From assembly GCF_000488255.1 (NCBI RefSeq), contig NZ_KI530754.1, positions 124,001 through 188,000 on the forward strand: a stretch of DNA of 64,000 nucleotides, given 5' to 3'. Below, one piece after another: positions 54,796-63,241 of the stretch. Position 1 is the stretch's first letter; the number at the start of each line of letters is the position of its first letter. Under the pieces are notes generated by a model. That model was not told where the DNA came from, ran no database searches, and saw nothing but the letters and a program-made list of their open reading frames with translations. Source of the stretch: Acinetobacter indicus CIP 110367. GTDB lineage: Bacteria; Pseudomonadota; Gammaproteobacteria; Pseudomonadales; Moraxellaceae. Position numbers and translations under genes: made by a program.

Positions 54796-56241
54796 ATGTC
54801 ACAGGCGCTGGCCAACACCAAACCAACTCCAGTCAAAACAGAGAGTTCCAGCAACGATTCCGGTGCGCTCAAAGAGTTTCGCACCCCGCCGCATAACCTG
54901 GCCATTGAGCAGGCCGTTCTGGCTGCCCTCATGACCGTGGCCGAATCACTGGAACAGGTCGGAGATGTATTACAGGAATCCGATTTCTACGCCACGCGAC
55001 ACAAATATATTTACCGTGCCATTGATACCCTGGCCAAAGAAAACTCCCCTTATGATGCCGTTCTGGTCAATGACTGGCTGATCAAGCACAATCTGCTTGA
55101 TGCCATTGGTGGTGAAGAATATCTCATGCAGCTGATGGCCGATTCACCATCGAGTTTCTATAACCTGGAAACTTATGCGGCTAAAATTAAAGAGTTTTCG
55201 ACCTTAAGAAACATGATTAAAGTCAGCTCGGAAATTCTGCAAAATGCCTATGACACCAAAGGCCGCACTGTCAGTGAAATTCTAGACCTCGCTGAAACCA
55301 ATATTTTCCAGATTGCCGAGCAGCACAATAACAACAAGAAAAATGCCGGTCCGAAAGCCATTAATACCGTCGTGGCCGATGTCTTCGACAAGTTAAATGA
55401 ACTGTCGCAAATGGATGGCAACATTACCGGTCTGACCACCGGCTTTGTCGAGCTGGACAATAAAACTTCGGGGATGCAAGCTGGCGACCTGATTATTGTT
55501 GCGGCCCGTCCGTCAATGGGTAAAACCACCTTTGCCATGAACCTGGTTGAAAGTGTACTGTTCAATAACGACCTGCCGGCGCTGGTTTACTCCATGGAAA
55601 TGCCAGCCGATTCAATTGCCATGCGTCTGATTTCCTCGTATGGCAAAGTGCATCAGGGGAATTTACGTTCCGGCAAACTCAGCGGCGATGAATGGTCCAA
55701 AGTCACCGGCACCATTTTACAGCTACAAGAAAAGCATTTATACATTGATGACTCATCAGCGCTCCCTCCAACCGAAGTACGTTCGCGTGCGCGCCGAATT
55801 GCCAAACAGCACGGCGGCAAACTCGGCTGTATCATGGTCGACTATTTGCAGCTGATGAAAGTACCGGGCATGGGCGATAACCGTGTCGGCGAGATTTCAG
55901 AAATTTCGCGTAGCTTGAAAGCCCTGGCCAAAGAAATGCAATGTCCGGTCATTGCCCTCTCCCAGCTCAACCGCTCGCTGGAAAACCGTCCCAACAAACG
56001 CCCGGTGATGTCCGACTTACGTGAATCGGGTGCGATTGAGCAGGATGCCGACTTGATCATGTTCATTTACCGTGATGAGGTCTATAACAAGGAATCTAAA
56101 GAAGCCGGTACTGCCGAAATTATTATTGGTAAGCAGCGTAACGGCCCGATTGGCACCGTGCGTCTGGCGTTTGAAGGCCAATACACCCGCTTTAGTAACC
56201 TTTCCCCTGAGTTTTATGCTCAGTACGATGATGATGAATAA
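54796..56241 (+). CDS. dnaB: Replicative DNA helicase
   Basis: A 481-residue hexameric helicase that unwinds DNA at the fork. The N-terminal helical domain begins TPPHNLAIEQAVLAALM; the RecA-like domain has Walker A ARPSMGKTT near residues 237-245, Walker B CIMVDYLQLM, and the later SDLRESGAIEQDADLIMFIYRD motif. No intein is present. The frame opens at 54763, but ATG 54796 has AGGGA at good spacing. alr follows after 45 bases. Confidence 0.98.
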   Translation: MSQALANTKPTPVKTESSSNDSGALKEFRTPPHNLAIEQAVLAALMTVAESLEQVGDVLQESDFYATRHKYIYRAIDTLAKENSPYDAVLVNDWLIKHNLLDAIGGEEYLMQLMADSPSSFYNLETYAAKIKEFSTLRNMIKVSSEILQNAYDTKGRTVSEILDLAETNIFQIAEQHNNNKKNAGPKAINTVVADVFDKLNELSQMDGNITGLTTGFVELDNKTSGMQAGDLIIVAARPSMGKTTFAMNLVESVLFNNDLPALVYSMEMPADSIAMRLISSYGKVHQGNLRSGKLSGDEWSKVTGTILQLQEKHLYIDDSSALPPTEVRSRARRIAKQHGGKLGCIMVDYLQLMKVPGMGDNRVGEISEISRSLKALAKEMQCPVIALSQLNRSLENRPNKRPVMSDLRESGAIEQDADLIMFIYRDEVYNKESKEAGTAEIIIGKQRNGPIGTVRLAFEGQYTRFSNLSPEFYAQYDDDE

Positions 56242-56286
56242 TTCAGCCATCATTGCCTTTTCATGACCCTGTAGGAGTAAATAAGG

Positions 56287-57357
56287 GTGCGCCAAGCTAC
56301 AGTTTATATTGATCGTGCTGCGCTTCAATATAATTTAAACCGTGTCAGACAACTTGCCCCGACTGCCAAAATTGTCAGTATGGTCAAAGCCAATGCTTAT
56401 GGACATGGCGTTAAAGACTGCTTAGCAGCCTTACAAGACAGCGATGCCTTTGGTGTCGCCTGTTTACAAGAAGCACTGGAAATTCGTGAACTGGGGTTCC
56501 AGCAACCCATCACCCTGATTGAAGGCGTGTTCACTGAAGATGAAATGCCAATTGTCATTGAACAGAATATCGAGATTGTGGTGCATCAGCCTGAACAGGT
56601 TACATGGCTCATTGCGCACAAAGATGCCTATATCTCTAAAAATCTGAAAGTCTGGGTTAAGCTCAACAGCGGCATGAACCGTCTGGGCTTTAAACTTGAG
56701 GTGATTAAAGAGGTCATTCAGCAATTAAAATCGGCCGGCTTTACCTGTGTTCTGGCGATGCACTTCGCCAATGCAGATGCCGATCATCCACTGAATGATG
56801 AACAGATCCGTCAGTTTCTGGAAGTAAAAAACGACTGCGCACCGATTTTAGCTTCGTGCTGTAATTCTGCTGCTATTTATAAATATCCGGAACTGCATTT
56901 TGATTTTGTCCGTCCCGGCATCATGCTTTATGGCGCAACTCCGTTTGCAGACCGAGATATTTATGCACTAGATTTAAAACCGGTGATGACCTTTAGCGCA
57001 GAAATTATTGCCTTAAATGAGATTCAGGCCGGTGAACAGGTTGGTTATGGCTCGACCTTTACTGCCGATAAAGCTATGCAACTGGCTATTGTGTCCATTG
57101 GCTACGGTGATGGCTATCCACGTGCCTTCTTTGCGCAGAATTTTGTCGCCATTAAAGGCCAAAAAGCAGCTGTAGTCGGTCGTGTTGCCATGGATATGAT
57201 TGCTATTGATGTAACTGGATTGGATGTTCAGTTAGGCACGGAAGTCGAGCTTTGGGGCAAGCAACGATTAGTGGATGATGTCGCAGCGGCCAATGGCACC
57301 ATTGGTTATGAGCTGTTGTGCCGCTTAACCCAGCGTCCGGACCGTAAAGTTATTTAA
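56287..57357 (+). CDS. alr: Alanine racemase
   Basis: A 356-residue PLP enzyme that makes D-alanine for peptidoglycan. The PLP Lys is at residue 34 in MVKANAYGHG, the second catalytic residue Tyr254 lies in GYGSTFTA, and GRVAMDMIAIDVT is conserved near the C-terminus. GTG start with TAGGAG upstream. It lies directly after dnaB, as in several gammaproteobacteria. Confidence 0.97.
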   Translation: MRQATVYIDRAALQYNLNRVRQLAPTAKIVSMVKANAYGHGVKDCLAALQDSDAFGVACLQEALEIRELGFQQPITLIEGVFTEDEMPIVIEQNIEIVVHQPEQVTWLIAHKDAYISKNLKVWVKLNSGMNRLGFKLEVIKEVIQQLKSAGFTCVLAMHFANADADHPLNDEQIRQFLEVKNDCAPILASCCNSAAIYKYPELHFDFVRPGIMLYGATPFADRDIYALDLKPVMTFSAEIIALNEIQAGEQVGYGSTFTADKAMQLAIVSIGYGDGYPRAFFAQNFVAIKGQKAAVVGRVAMDMIAIDVTGLDVQLGTEVELWGKQRLVDDVAAANGTIGYELLCRLTQRPDRKVI

Positions 57358-57366
57358 TCTTTTCAA

Positions 57367-57399
57367 TAAAAGAGAATCTCAATGGAGGTTCTTTTTTTA
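57367..57399. terminator. Hairpin terminator after alr, facing the BLUF gene
   Basis: AAGAGAATCTC / GAGGTTCTTTTT pairing (one G-U) with T-run on the plus strand and A-run on the other side; may serve both convergent genes. Confidence 0.75.
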
Positions 57400-57425
57400 T
57401 TCTTTTTATAACGCAGGCAGCAGAT

Positions 57426-57860
57426 TTAAGCCACCTCATCTACCACCGAATGATTTAGCGCCTCATATAGCACCTGAAGCAATCCATCAACCTGTGTGGC
57501 ATTTAATTGATGCGGTAAAAATTGCGCATGACCGAGTTGCTGGAAATAGGCTTTGATCTCGCTATTACGCATCACATATTTCATAGCCCAATCCTGAAAA
57601 CGCTGCTGGGCAACATGATTCTCGGTAAAAATCTGGATATTCTGATGACGCGGATCACCAACAATCCCGGCAAAAATTTCCTGAACGGCCTGTTCATCAC
57701 CTTGCAGACATTGAAAAAAATAACCCTCTGCATAGCACAGCACACCCGATACCTGATGCTGGGTATTAGCATTGCGCGCTTCGATCAGAATATTGCGTAA
57801 ATCTTGCAGTAAATTTTCAGCCGTCGAGGTACTCTGGCTGGCATAGCAAAGCTGAAACAT
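57426..57860 (-). CDS. BLUF domain blue-light sensor (144 aa)
   Basis: A short BLUF protein. Aligned by eye with PixD-type proteins, the flavin-switch residues are present: Tyr6 in QLCYASQ, Asn32, Gln50 in GYFFQCLQG, and a late WAM pair in DWAMKYV. BLUF proteins bind FAD and signal blue light by a hydrogen-bond change, here without any fused output domain, so a partner protein is needed. The frame opens at 57923, but ATG 57860 with GAGGA upstream matches the family. It is 96 bases after the Anbu gene in the same direction, with no clear terminator between, so it could be read from the Anbu operon or from its own promoter. Confidence 0.9.
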   Translation of the reverse strand: MFQLCYASQSTSTAENLLQDLRNILIEARNANTQHQVSGVLCYAEGYFFQCLQGDEQAVQEIFAGIVGDPRHQNIQIFTENHVAQQRFQDWAMKYVMRNSEIKAYFQQLGHAQFLPHQLNATQVDGLLQVLYEALNHSVVDEVA

Positions 57861-57956
57861 ATTCAAGTCCTCATCATGATCTGTACGAATATTTTTTGAT
57901 TTTCTTAAGGATTTATCATTCAAGGAAAACTTGATTAAAATAAAGGGACTGAGCTT

Positions 57957-58691
57957 TTAAGTCAAATAATCTTCGGTTGGCACCGGCAATTCCTGCAACC
58001 CGCGTCTTAAGGTATCGGACCACTGCTTGCTAATATATTCAAAGTACGGGTCTTCTTCGCAAATACGTTTGCCCAAAGGAATATGCAGGCTGTCTTTATG
58101 ATAAACCATACAGTCCAGCGGCATACCCACGGACACATTGGAACGTAAAGTGGAATCAAAAGAAATCAGGCCGCAGCGTAAGGCATCTTCCAGCGACATA
58201 TCATAGCGTAAGGCCCGGTCAAGAATTGGTTTGCCATATTTGCTTTCTCCAATCTGGAAAAACGGCGTATCACGCGTGGCGCAAATAAAATTGCCTTGCG
58301 GATAAATATGATACAGCTGCATCGGCTCGCCTTTAATCTGCCCGCCCACCAGCAAATTGCAATAATAATTATGCTGCTCGTCTTTATCGTCAGTGACATC
58401 CTGAATGACTTTTTTCAGCAAGCAGCCCACCAATTCTGCCACTTCAAACATGGTTTTGACACTATATAAATGCGGTTCCTGGTTTAAAGTCAGATGATTT
58501 TTTAAATGACCGATGACTGCCTGTGTGGTCGCTAGGTTACCCGAGGTCTGAATGGTAATCAGGCGCTCGCCTTCCACCCCAAAGGTATACAGCTTGCGAA
58601 ATACCGAAATGTGATCGACCCCGGCATTGGTACGCGAATCACTAATAAACACCAGACCATCTTTTAAACGCAGCGCACAGCAATACGTCAT
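57957..58691 (-). CDS. Anbu proteasome-type peptidase
   Basis: A 244-residue protein of the Anbu group (ancestral beta-subunit, COG3484). After removal of Met1 the Thr at position 2 is the likely nucleophile; SDSRT with Asp18 and FRKLYTF with Lys33 supply the other proteasome-type residues. GVDHIS between them is typical of Anbu. Anbu assembles into open helical rings; its substrate is not established. It is the last of the four genes ATP-grasp, alpha-E, transglutaminase, Anbu, and starts about 30 bases after the transglutaminase gene. Confidence 0.92.
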   Translation of the reverse strand: MTYCCALRLKDGLVFISDSRTNAGVDHISVFRKLYTFGVEGERLITIQTSGNLATTQAVIGHLKNHLTLNQEPHLYSVKTMFEVAELVGCLLKKVIQDVTDDKDEQHNYYCNLLVGGQIKGEPMQLYHIYPQGNFICATRDTPFFQIGESKYGKPILDRALRYDMSLEDALRCGLISFDSTLRSNVSVGMPLDCMVYHKDSLHIPLGKRICEEDPYFEYISKQWSDTLRRGLQELPVPTEDYLT

Positions 58692-58721
58692 AGCATTATC
58701 CTTTTAATTGTCATCCATTAC

Positions 58722-59501
58722 TTAGCAGGCTAGAACCTGCACCATGGTCTGCATGTGCTCGATGCCGCCTTTTTCTCTTACGCCACGGACCGGCGCCACA
58801 TCCCAATAATCCCGCCCGACGGCCAGATAGACATGCGAGTCTGGCTGAAAAGCCAGATTGCTGACATCAAAACAGTACCAGTGCTGTTCTAAAAATACCT
58901 CTACCCAGGCATGGCTGGCAAGATGTGAACTGTTGCTGCTATATAAATAACCGGAAACATAACGTGCCGGGATGCCTAAAGATTTACACATGGCAATCAG
59001 CACATGGGCATGGTCCTGACAGACGCCCTGTTTGGCCTGAAAGGCTTCAATGGCGGTGGTCTGCACCGAAGTTTGGGCCGGACGGTATGGTATATGGCTT
59101 AAAATCGCTTCTGACAAACGAATCAGGTTGTCACGATTCACCTGCAACACATACTGCCGTGCAAAACACTGCATTTCAGGGCTGCACAGCGTGCTGGCTG
59201 TTGGTTGTAAAAATAGATAGGGATTCAGCTGATCTTGCAGGCCCCATCGCATCTGCGGACGCAACTCGACAATGCCCTGCGCCATAATACTCAGACTTTG
59301 ATAGCTAAAGCGCTGGGTGCTGGTCATCCAGATATTCTGAAAAGCATCCTGTTTAATCTCGGATTCCCCTGGCACACTAATCGCCCAATGATGAACCTGT
59401 TGATGGGCATTGTTCGGCGGGGTCATTTTAATATATTGAATACTGTTACAGGCCGGTGCCGAATAATGATAATGGGTCTGGTGATTAATCATGAGCCTCA
59501 T
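58722..59501 (-). CDS. Transglutaminase-like protease-fold protein of the Anbu operon
   Basis: A 259-residue protein with the N-terminal bacterial transglutaminase-associated region (MRLMINHQTHYHYS, beta-rich) and a catalytic core whose triad is intact: Cys161 in GVCQDHAHV, His197 in ASHAWVEVF, and Asp212 in CFDVSN. It may cleave or form amide bonds. The start overlaps the end of the alpha-E gene by four bases (ATGA). No signal peptide is seen, so it acts in the cytoplasm like its partners. Confidence 0.92.
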   Translation of the reverse strand: MRLMINHQTHYHYSAPACNSIQYIKMTPPNNAHQQVHHWAISVPGESEIKQDAFQNIWMTSTQRFSYQSLSIMAQGIVELRPQMRWGLQDQLNPYLFLQPTASTLCSPEMQCFARQYVLQVNRDNLIRLSEAILSHIPYRPAQTSVQTTAIEAFQAKQGVCQDHAHVLIAMCKSLGIPARYVSGYLYSSNSSHLASHAWVEVFLEQHWYCFDVSNLAFQPDSHVYLAVGRDYWDVAPVRGVREKGGIEHMQTMVQVLAC

Positions 59502-60100
59502 GCATCGGCCTCGAACAGTTGCTGAATATGGTCACTAAACTGGTAAAAATGCATGCTGTCGGGTTGCTGCTTCAGCTTCATCCAGATTTCGGGTAAAGAA
59601 TCCCAGCCGGCTTGGGTCAATAACCCTACCACCACTTCAATATAATAGACCGTGCCCTGAATATCCTGCTTTAAGCGCAATTGCCGGTCCAGTTGCTCGA
59701 GATGCTGCCCCAGTTTAAAGAACAGGAAAATATCAGATGCTTCAGCTTCTAAGACTTCATGACAATCTCCAACTACATCACAGATATAGGCTGGATTTTC
59801 TTTGGCATTTTTAATGTACTGGTTTAATTCGGCATAGGCATGTGCCGACAAGACCCCGCGTAAATCCTGAATATTATCTTTGGCATACTGAAACTGCTGA
59901 TGAAAAGAGGCGGGCTGTTCCGGATTTAGAATCAGCTCATTTAAAGATGCCGCATCAAAGGCTGGCAAACAGAAGGCGTGTGCATACTGCAAGGCATCAT
60001 CATTATATTTAAATGGAAACTGACTGCATAAATACTGGATGCGGGTCAAATAACGACCCAACCAGAAAATCTGCTGTGCATTACGACTCAGTAAAATCAC
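59498..60100 (-). CDS. Alpha-E domain protein of the Anbu operon
   Basis: A shortened alpha-E protein (200 residues against about 310 in many relatives). It starts MILLSRNAQQIFWLGRYLTR, the typical LSRxAxxxYWLGRYxER pattern, and is wholly helical. Function unknown; always found with the ATP-grasp partner, of which it is thought to be a helper. It begins 20 bases after the ATP-grasp gene and overlaps the transglutaminase gene by four bases. Confidence 0.88.
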   Translation of the reverse strand: MILLSRNAQQIFWLGRYLTRIQYLCSQFPFKYNDDALQYAHAFCLPAFDAASLNELILNPEQPASFHQQFQYAKDNIQDLRGVLSAHAYAELNQYIKNAKENPAYICDVVGDCHEVLEAEASDIFLFFKLGQHLEQLDRQLRLKQDIQGTVYYIEVVVGLLTQAGWDSLPEIWMKLKQQPDSMHFYQFSDHIQQLFEADA

Positions 60101-60120
60101 ATGATTCTCCTTGGGAGTTG

Positions 60121-61671
60121 TTATGAATGTAAGGGATCAACCACCCAGGTATCTTTAATGCCACCACCTTGAGATGAATTGACCACCAGCGAACCGGCCT
60201 GCATGGCCACACGGGTTAAGCCACCGGGAACAATTTCAGTACGATAAGGCGAGCTGAGCACAAAAGGACGTAAATCAATATGCCGTTCGGCAATGCCCTG
60301 TTCGGTTAAGGTCGGACTCACCGACAGATTCAGGGTCGGCTGGGCAATGTAGGCTTGCGGTGCGGCCAGAATTTTCATTTTAAACTCGGCCAGTTGCTCC
60401 TCGGAGGCTTGAGGACCAATCAGCATGCCATATCCACCTGAACCTTGTGCTTCTTTCACTACCAACTGTTCCAGATGTTCCAGCACATAGGCCAGATCAT
60501 CTGCTTCGCGGCATTGATAGGTCGGGACATTATTTAAGATTGGTTGTTCACCCAAATAGAAATGAATCATTTTATCGACATAAGGATAAATGGATTTGTC
60601 ATCGGCCACCCCGGTACCCGGCGCATTGGCGATGACGACGTGATGCTGTAAATAGGCCGACATCAGGCCCGGCACACCCAGGGTGCTGTCCGGTCTGAAA
60701 CAGAGCGGGTCTAAAAATGCATCATCTACCCTGCGATAAATTACATCAACCTGCTGTTTGCCCCGCACCGTTTTCACATAAACCTTGTCATTTAATACAA
60801 ACAGGTCACTCGATGTTACCAAAGGTACACCCATCTCACGGGCTAAAAATGCATGTTCATAATAGGCACTGTTATAGCGCCCCGGGGTCAGTACCACAAT
60901 AAAAGGCTGATCGACATAGGCATTTTCGGCCAGAATTTCTTTTAAAAGCTGCGGATAATGCTCGATGCCCTGAATATTATTCTGCTGATACAGCTGGGGA
61001 ATCAGTTTCTGGCTAATCTTACGGCTTTCCAGCATATAAGACACACCCGATGGCGTTCTTAAATTGTCTTCCAGCACAAAAAATTCACCGTGCTGATCAC
61101 GAATAATGTCAATGCCACTAATCTGACTATAGACCTTACCCTTCAGACCATGACCAAGCATATGTGGCTGATAGGCTTCGTGGGTCAGCACCTGCAGTTC
61201 CGGTACGATACCGGCTTTTAGAATATCCTGTTGATGATAAATATCATGTAAAAACAGATTTAGCGCCCGAGTACGCTGGGCACAGCCCAAGGCCACTGTA
61301 TTCCATTGCTGCCGGGCCATAACCCGCGGAATAATATCAAAAGGAATGGTGCGCTCGGTGCCTTCCTGATCGCCATACACGGTAAAGGTAATTCCCTGAT
61401 ACAGAAAATGTGCTTTGGCGGCATCATTCAGTGCTGTCAGTTCTTCTAAACTGTGCTGGGTCAGCCATTGTTCGATTTTCTGCGCGGCACTATCGGCAAG
61501 GCTCTGTTCGCCCGACAATTCATTAAAAAATTCAGATTTCAATTGTTCGAATAATACAGATGATTTTTGCTGCGGCAGCGAAATATCGGTCACCGAGACC
61601 TGCACCCGCTCTAAAAGATGGTCTGATGTTATTGTATCTATTGAATTTGTATCTTGATTTTCTTTCAGCAT
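60121..61671 (-). CDS. Circularly permuted ATP-grasp type 2 protein of the Anbu operon
   Basis: A 516-residue protein with the CP-ATP-grasp layout: IPFDIIPRVMARQQW near residue 112, VLEDNLRTPSGVSYMLESRK, VDVIYRRVDDAFLDPL and VKEAQGSGGYGMLIGP. ATP-grasp enzymes join a carboxylate to an amine using ATP, so this protein may make a peptide-like bond or tag. It is the first gene of the operon and is divergent from the WYL regulator. The first 40 residues are less conserved and Ser/Asp-rich. Confidence 0.92.
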   Translation of the reverse strand: MLKENQDTNSIDTITSDHLLERVQVSVTDISLPQQKSSVLFEQLKSEFFNELSGEQSLADSAAQKIEQWLTQHSLEELTALNDAAKAHFLYQGITFTVYGDQEGTERTIPFDIIPRVMARQQWNTVALGCAQRTRALNLFLHDIYHQQDILKAGIVPELQVLTHEAYQPHMLGHGLKGKVYSQISGIDIIRDQHGEFFVLEDNLRTPSGVSYMLESRKISQKLIPQLYQQNNIQGIEHYPQLLKEILAENAYVDQPFIVVLTPGRYNSAYYEHAFLAREMGVPLVTSSDLFVLNDKVYVKTVRGKQQVDVIYRRVDDAFLDPLCFRPDSTLGVPGLMSAYLQHHVVIANAPGTGVADDKSIYPYVDKMIHFYLGEQPILNNVPTYQCREADDLAYVLEHLEQLVVKEAQGSGGYGMLIGPQASEEQLAEFKMKILAAPQAYIAQPTLNLSVSPTLTEQGIAERHIDLRPFVLSSPYRTEIVPGGLTRVAMQAGSLVVNSSQGGGIKDTWVVDPLHS

Positions 61672-61916
61672 ACAAACCTCATCATTGTTATCCTTTCTAA
61701 TTTTATATAAGCAATTCCAGTGCCAATAATTGTGACTTGGTATTCACTCTTTCTTTATCGCCGATCTGTACAGATAAAACAAATCTTATTTTGCTTCATC
61801 TTGTATCAATTTATCGCCAGACCTCGTGCCTGCCACTTGCCAAAAAGCATGACATTTCTTATTGTGTGGACTATAGCCATGTACTCTCCAATATTTATCT
61901 CAGCGCTGATTCCAAT
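61672..61916. promoter_or_regulatory. Divergent control region of Anbu operon and WYL regulator
   Basis: The 245 bases carry both promoters. An open frame of the regulator runs back to 61737, but its sequence is not protein-like. I could not fix the -35/-10 boxes. It is the place to expect a binding site for the WYL regulator. Confidence 0.45.
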
Positions 61917-62915
61917 ATGTCGACACAAGAAAAAGAAACGTCCAATAGTCTCTATCGCCAGTGGCAAATCCTGTCCCGCCTTTCTACCGGAAAATGGATG
62001 GGCACCCGTGAATTACAGGAAATTCTGCAACGTGAAGGCATTGATATCAGCCTACGTACCATCCAGCGTGATTTAAACCAGATTTCGCAGCGCTTCCCGA
62101 TTGAAAATAATGGCACCGTCCCGCAAGGCTGGCGCTGGCGCTCCGATGCACCGCTACAAAGCCTGCCGCACATGACCAGCTCACAGGCAGTCACCTTTAT
62201 GATGGTGGAAGAACATCTCAAACATCTGTTACCACCTAGCCTGATTGAGGAAATGACTCCGTGGTTTGATCTGGCACGGCGCAGCCTGTCGACCCAGAAC
62301 AATGTCCGCCAGTGGATTAACCGGGTGCGGATTGTGCCGGCCATTCAGCCGCTGATTCCGCCAGTGGTCGATAAAAGCGCACAACAGGCCATTTATGAAG
62401 GCTTATTGCAGGATAAACAGCTGGAATGTGTTTACCATCCACGTACCACCGCTTCGGAAGAAAAGACCTATATTCTGAATCCGCTGGCGCTGGTACAAAA
62501 AGGTGCAGTGATTTATCTGATTTGCACCCGACACGACAAAACCGATATTCAGACCTTTGCCCTGCATCGCTTTAAATCGGCGGAGGTATTAAATTCCCGC
62601 GCCCTGCATCCGGTTAATTTTGATATTGATGCCTATATTGAATCCGGCGCGCTGGGCTTTAGAGTCGATTACAGCAAGCCGACTGAAAATATCGAGTTGA
62701 AACTGACCATGTCAGAAGCCGATGCACATTATTTTGAAGAAACCCGTTTAAGCAAAGACCAGCAGATTATCCAGCTGGACAATGGCTTGTATCAGGTCAT
62801 TTCCAATGTACCATTTACCTCGCAACTGGTGTGGTGGCTGCGCAGTTTTGGCAAAAAACTGGTACAGATTGAACCGGCAGAAGTGTCTGACGCTGTGCAT
62901 CAAGTCAATGAATAA
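61917..62915 (+). CDS. WYL domain helix-turn-helix transcriptional regulator
   Basis: A 332-residue YafY-type regulator. An N-terminal winged HTH (about residues 12-80, with LSTGKWMGTRELQEILQ and SLRTIQRDLNQIS) is followed by a linker and a WYL domain (about 150-225: NPLALVQKGAVIYLICTR, FALHRFKSAEVL) and a C-terminal extension. WYL domains sense small ligands or nucleic acids. The ATG at 61917 is chosen because the residues before it are not conserved in type. It is divergent from the Anbu operon. Confidence 0.88.
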   Translation: MSTQEKETSNSLYRQWQILSRLSTGKWMGTRELQEILQREGIDISLRTIQRDLNQISQRFPIENNGTVPQGWRWRSDAPLQSLPHMTSSQAVTFMMVEEHLKHLLPPSLIEEMTPWFDLARRSLSTQNNVRQWINRVRIVPAIQPLIPPVVDKSAQQAIYEGLLQDKQLECVYHPRTTASEEKTYILNPLALVQKGAVIYLICTRHDKTDIQTFALHRFKSAEVLNSRALHPVNFDIDAYIESGALGFRVDYSKPTENIELKLTMSEADAHYFEETRLSKDQQIIQLDNGLYQVISNVPFTSQLVWWLRSFGKKLVQIEPAEVSDAVHQVNE

Positions 62916-62917
62916 AA

Positions 62918-62940
62918 AAGGTCCCAAGTCCGGGACCTAA
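62918..62940 (-). terminator. Minus-strand terminator of a possible micro-gene
   Basis: AGGTCCC / GGGACCT hairpin with a six-base loop. The T-run follows only on the minus strand, so it ends a transcript coming from the right. The same hairpin may also block read-through from the WYL gene. Confidence 0.7.
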
Positions 62941-63023
62941 CATTTGCTTATCATTTTTTCAATTTTTTTGTTATCGCTGCTGATTTTTAGGGAAGTTGAA
63001 CAGGATGCTATTGCTGTTAGCAT
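62937..63023 (-). CDS. Possible 28-residue open frame overlapping a leader ORF
   Basis: The frame reads MLTAIASCSTSLKISS and on to a Lys/Ile-rich end (KMISKC). Its ATG overlaps the stop region of the 15-codon frame, a layout that allows coupled translation. It stops just inside the terminator stem at 62918-62940. Too short to judge by family; chance is possible. Confidence 0.25.
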   Translation of the reverse strand: MLTAIASCSTSLKISSDNKKIEKMISKC

Positions 63024-63064
63024 GCCAGTTCAGCCGTATTATAACGAATGGTTTTTAAGGTCAT
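63017..63064 (-). CDS. Possible 15-residue leader peptide
   Basis: MTLKTIRYNTAELAC follows AGAGGAG at ideal spacing, the best ribosome site in the region. Together with the downstream minus-strand terminator it suggests a short expressed transcript. Confidence 0.35.
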   Translation of the reverse strand: MTLKTIRYNTAELAC

Positions 63065-63191
63065 CGTGTACTCCTCTCTGTTTGGATAAGATGACTGTAA
63101 CGCTTCCAACATCATCTGTGAAATCATAAGATCTGCAGCTTAAATCTGTTTTTTTCTTAAACTCAATGTCCACTTTATTTATTCAGCACAT

Positions 63192-63226
63192 AAAAAAAGC
63201 CCGCGATCTCAACCGCGGGCTTTTTC
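63192..63226. terminator. Terminator of mnmG
   Basis: AAAAAGCCCGCG / CGCGGGCTTTTT hairpin, about 16 bases after the mnmG stop on the minus strand. Confidence 0.9.
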
Positions 63227-63241
63227 ACAAATTAGGATCTT

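Larger units (their letters stand above)
62916..63241. other. Intergenic region between WYL regulator and mnmG
   Basis: It holds two hairpin terminators (62918-62940 and 63192-63226) and, on the minus strand, two tiny overlapping open frames with a strong ribosome site (listed below). The plus-strand frame 62944-63129 is not protein-like. Confidence 0.5.

Noticed and set aside
62944-63129. Plus-strand 61-codon frame after the WYL gene
   Set aside because: Starts inside the terminator stem region, no ribosome site, and the minus strand gives a better signal here.
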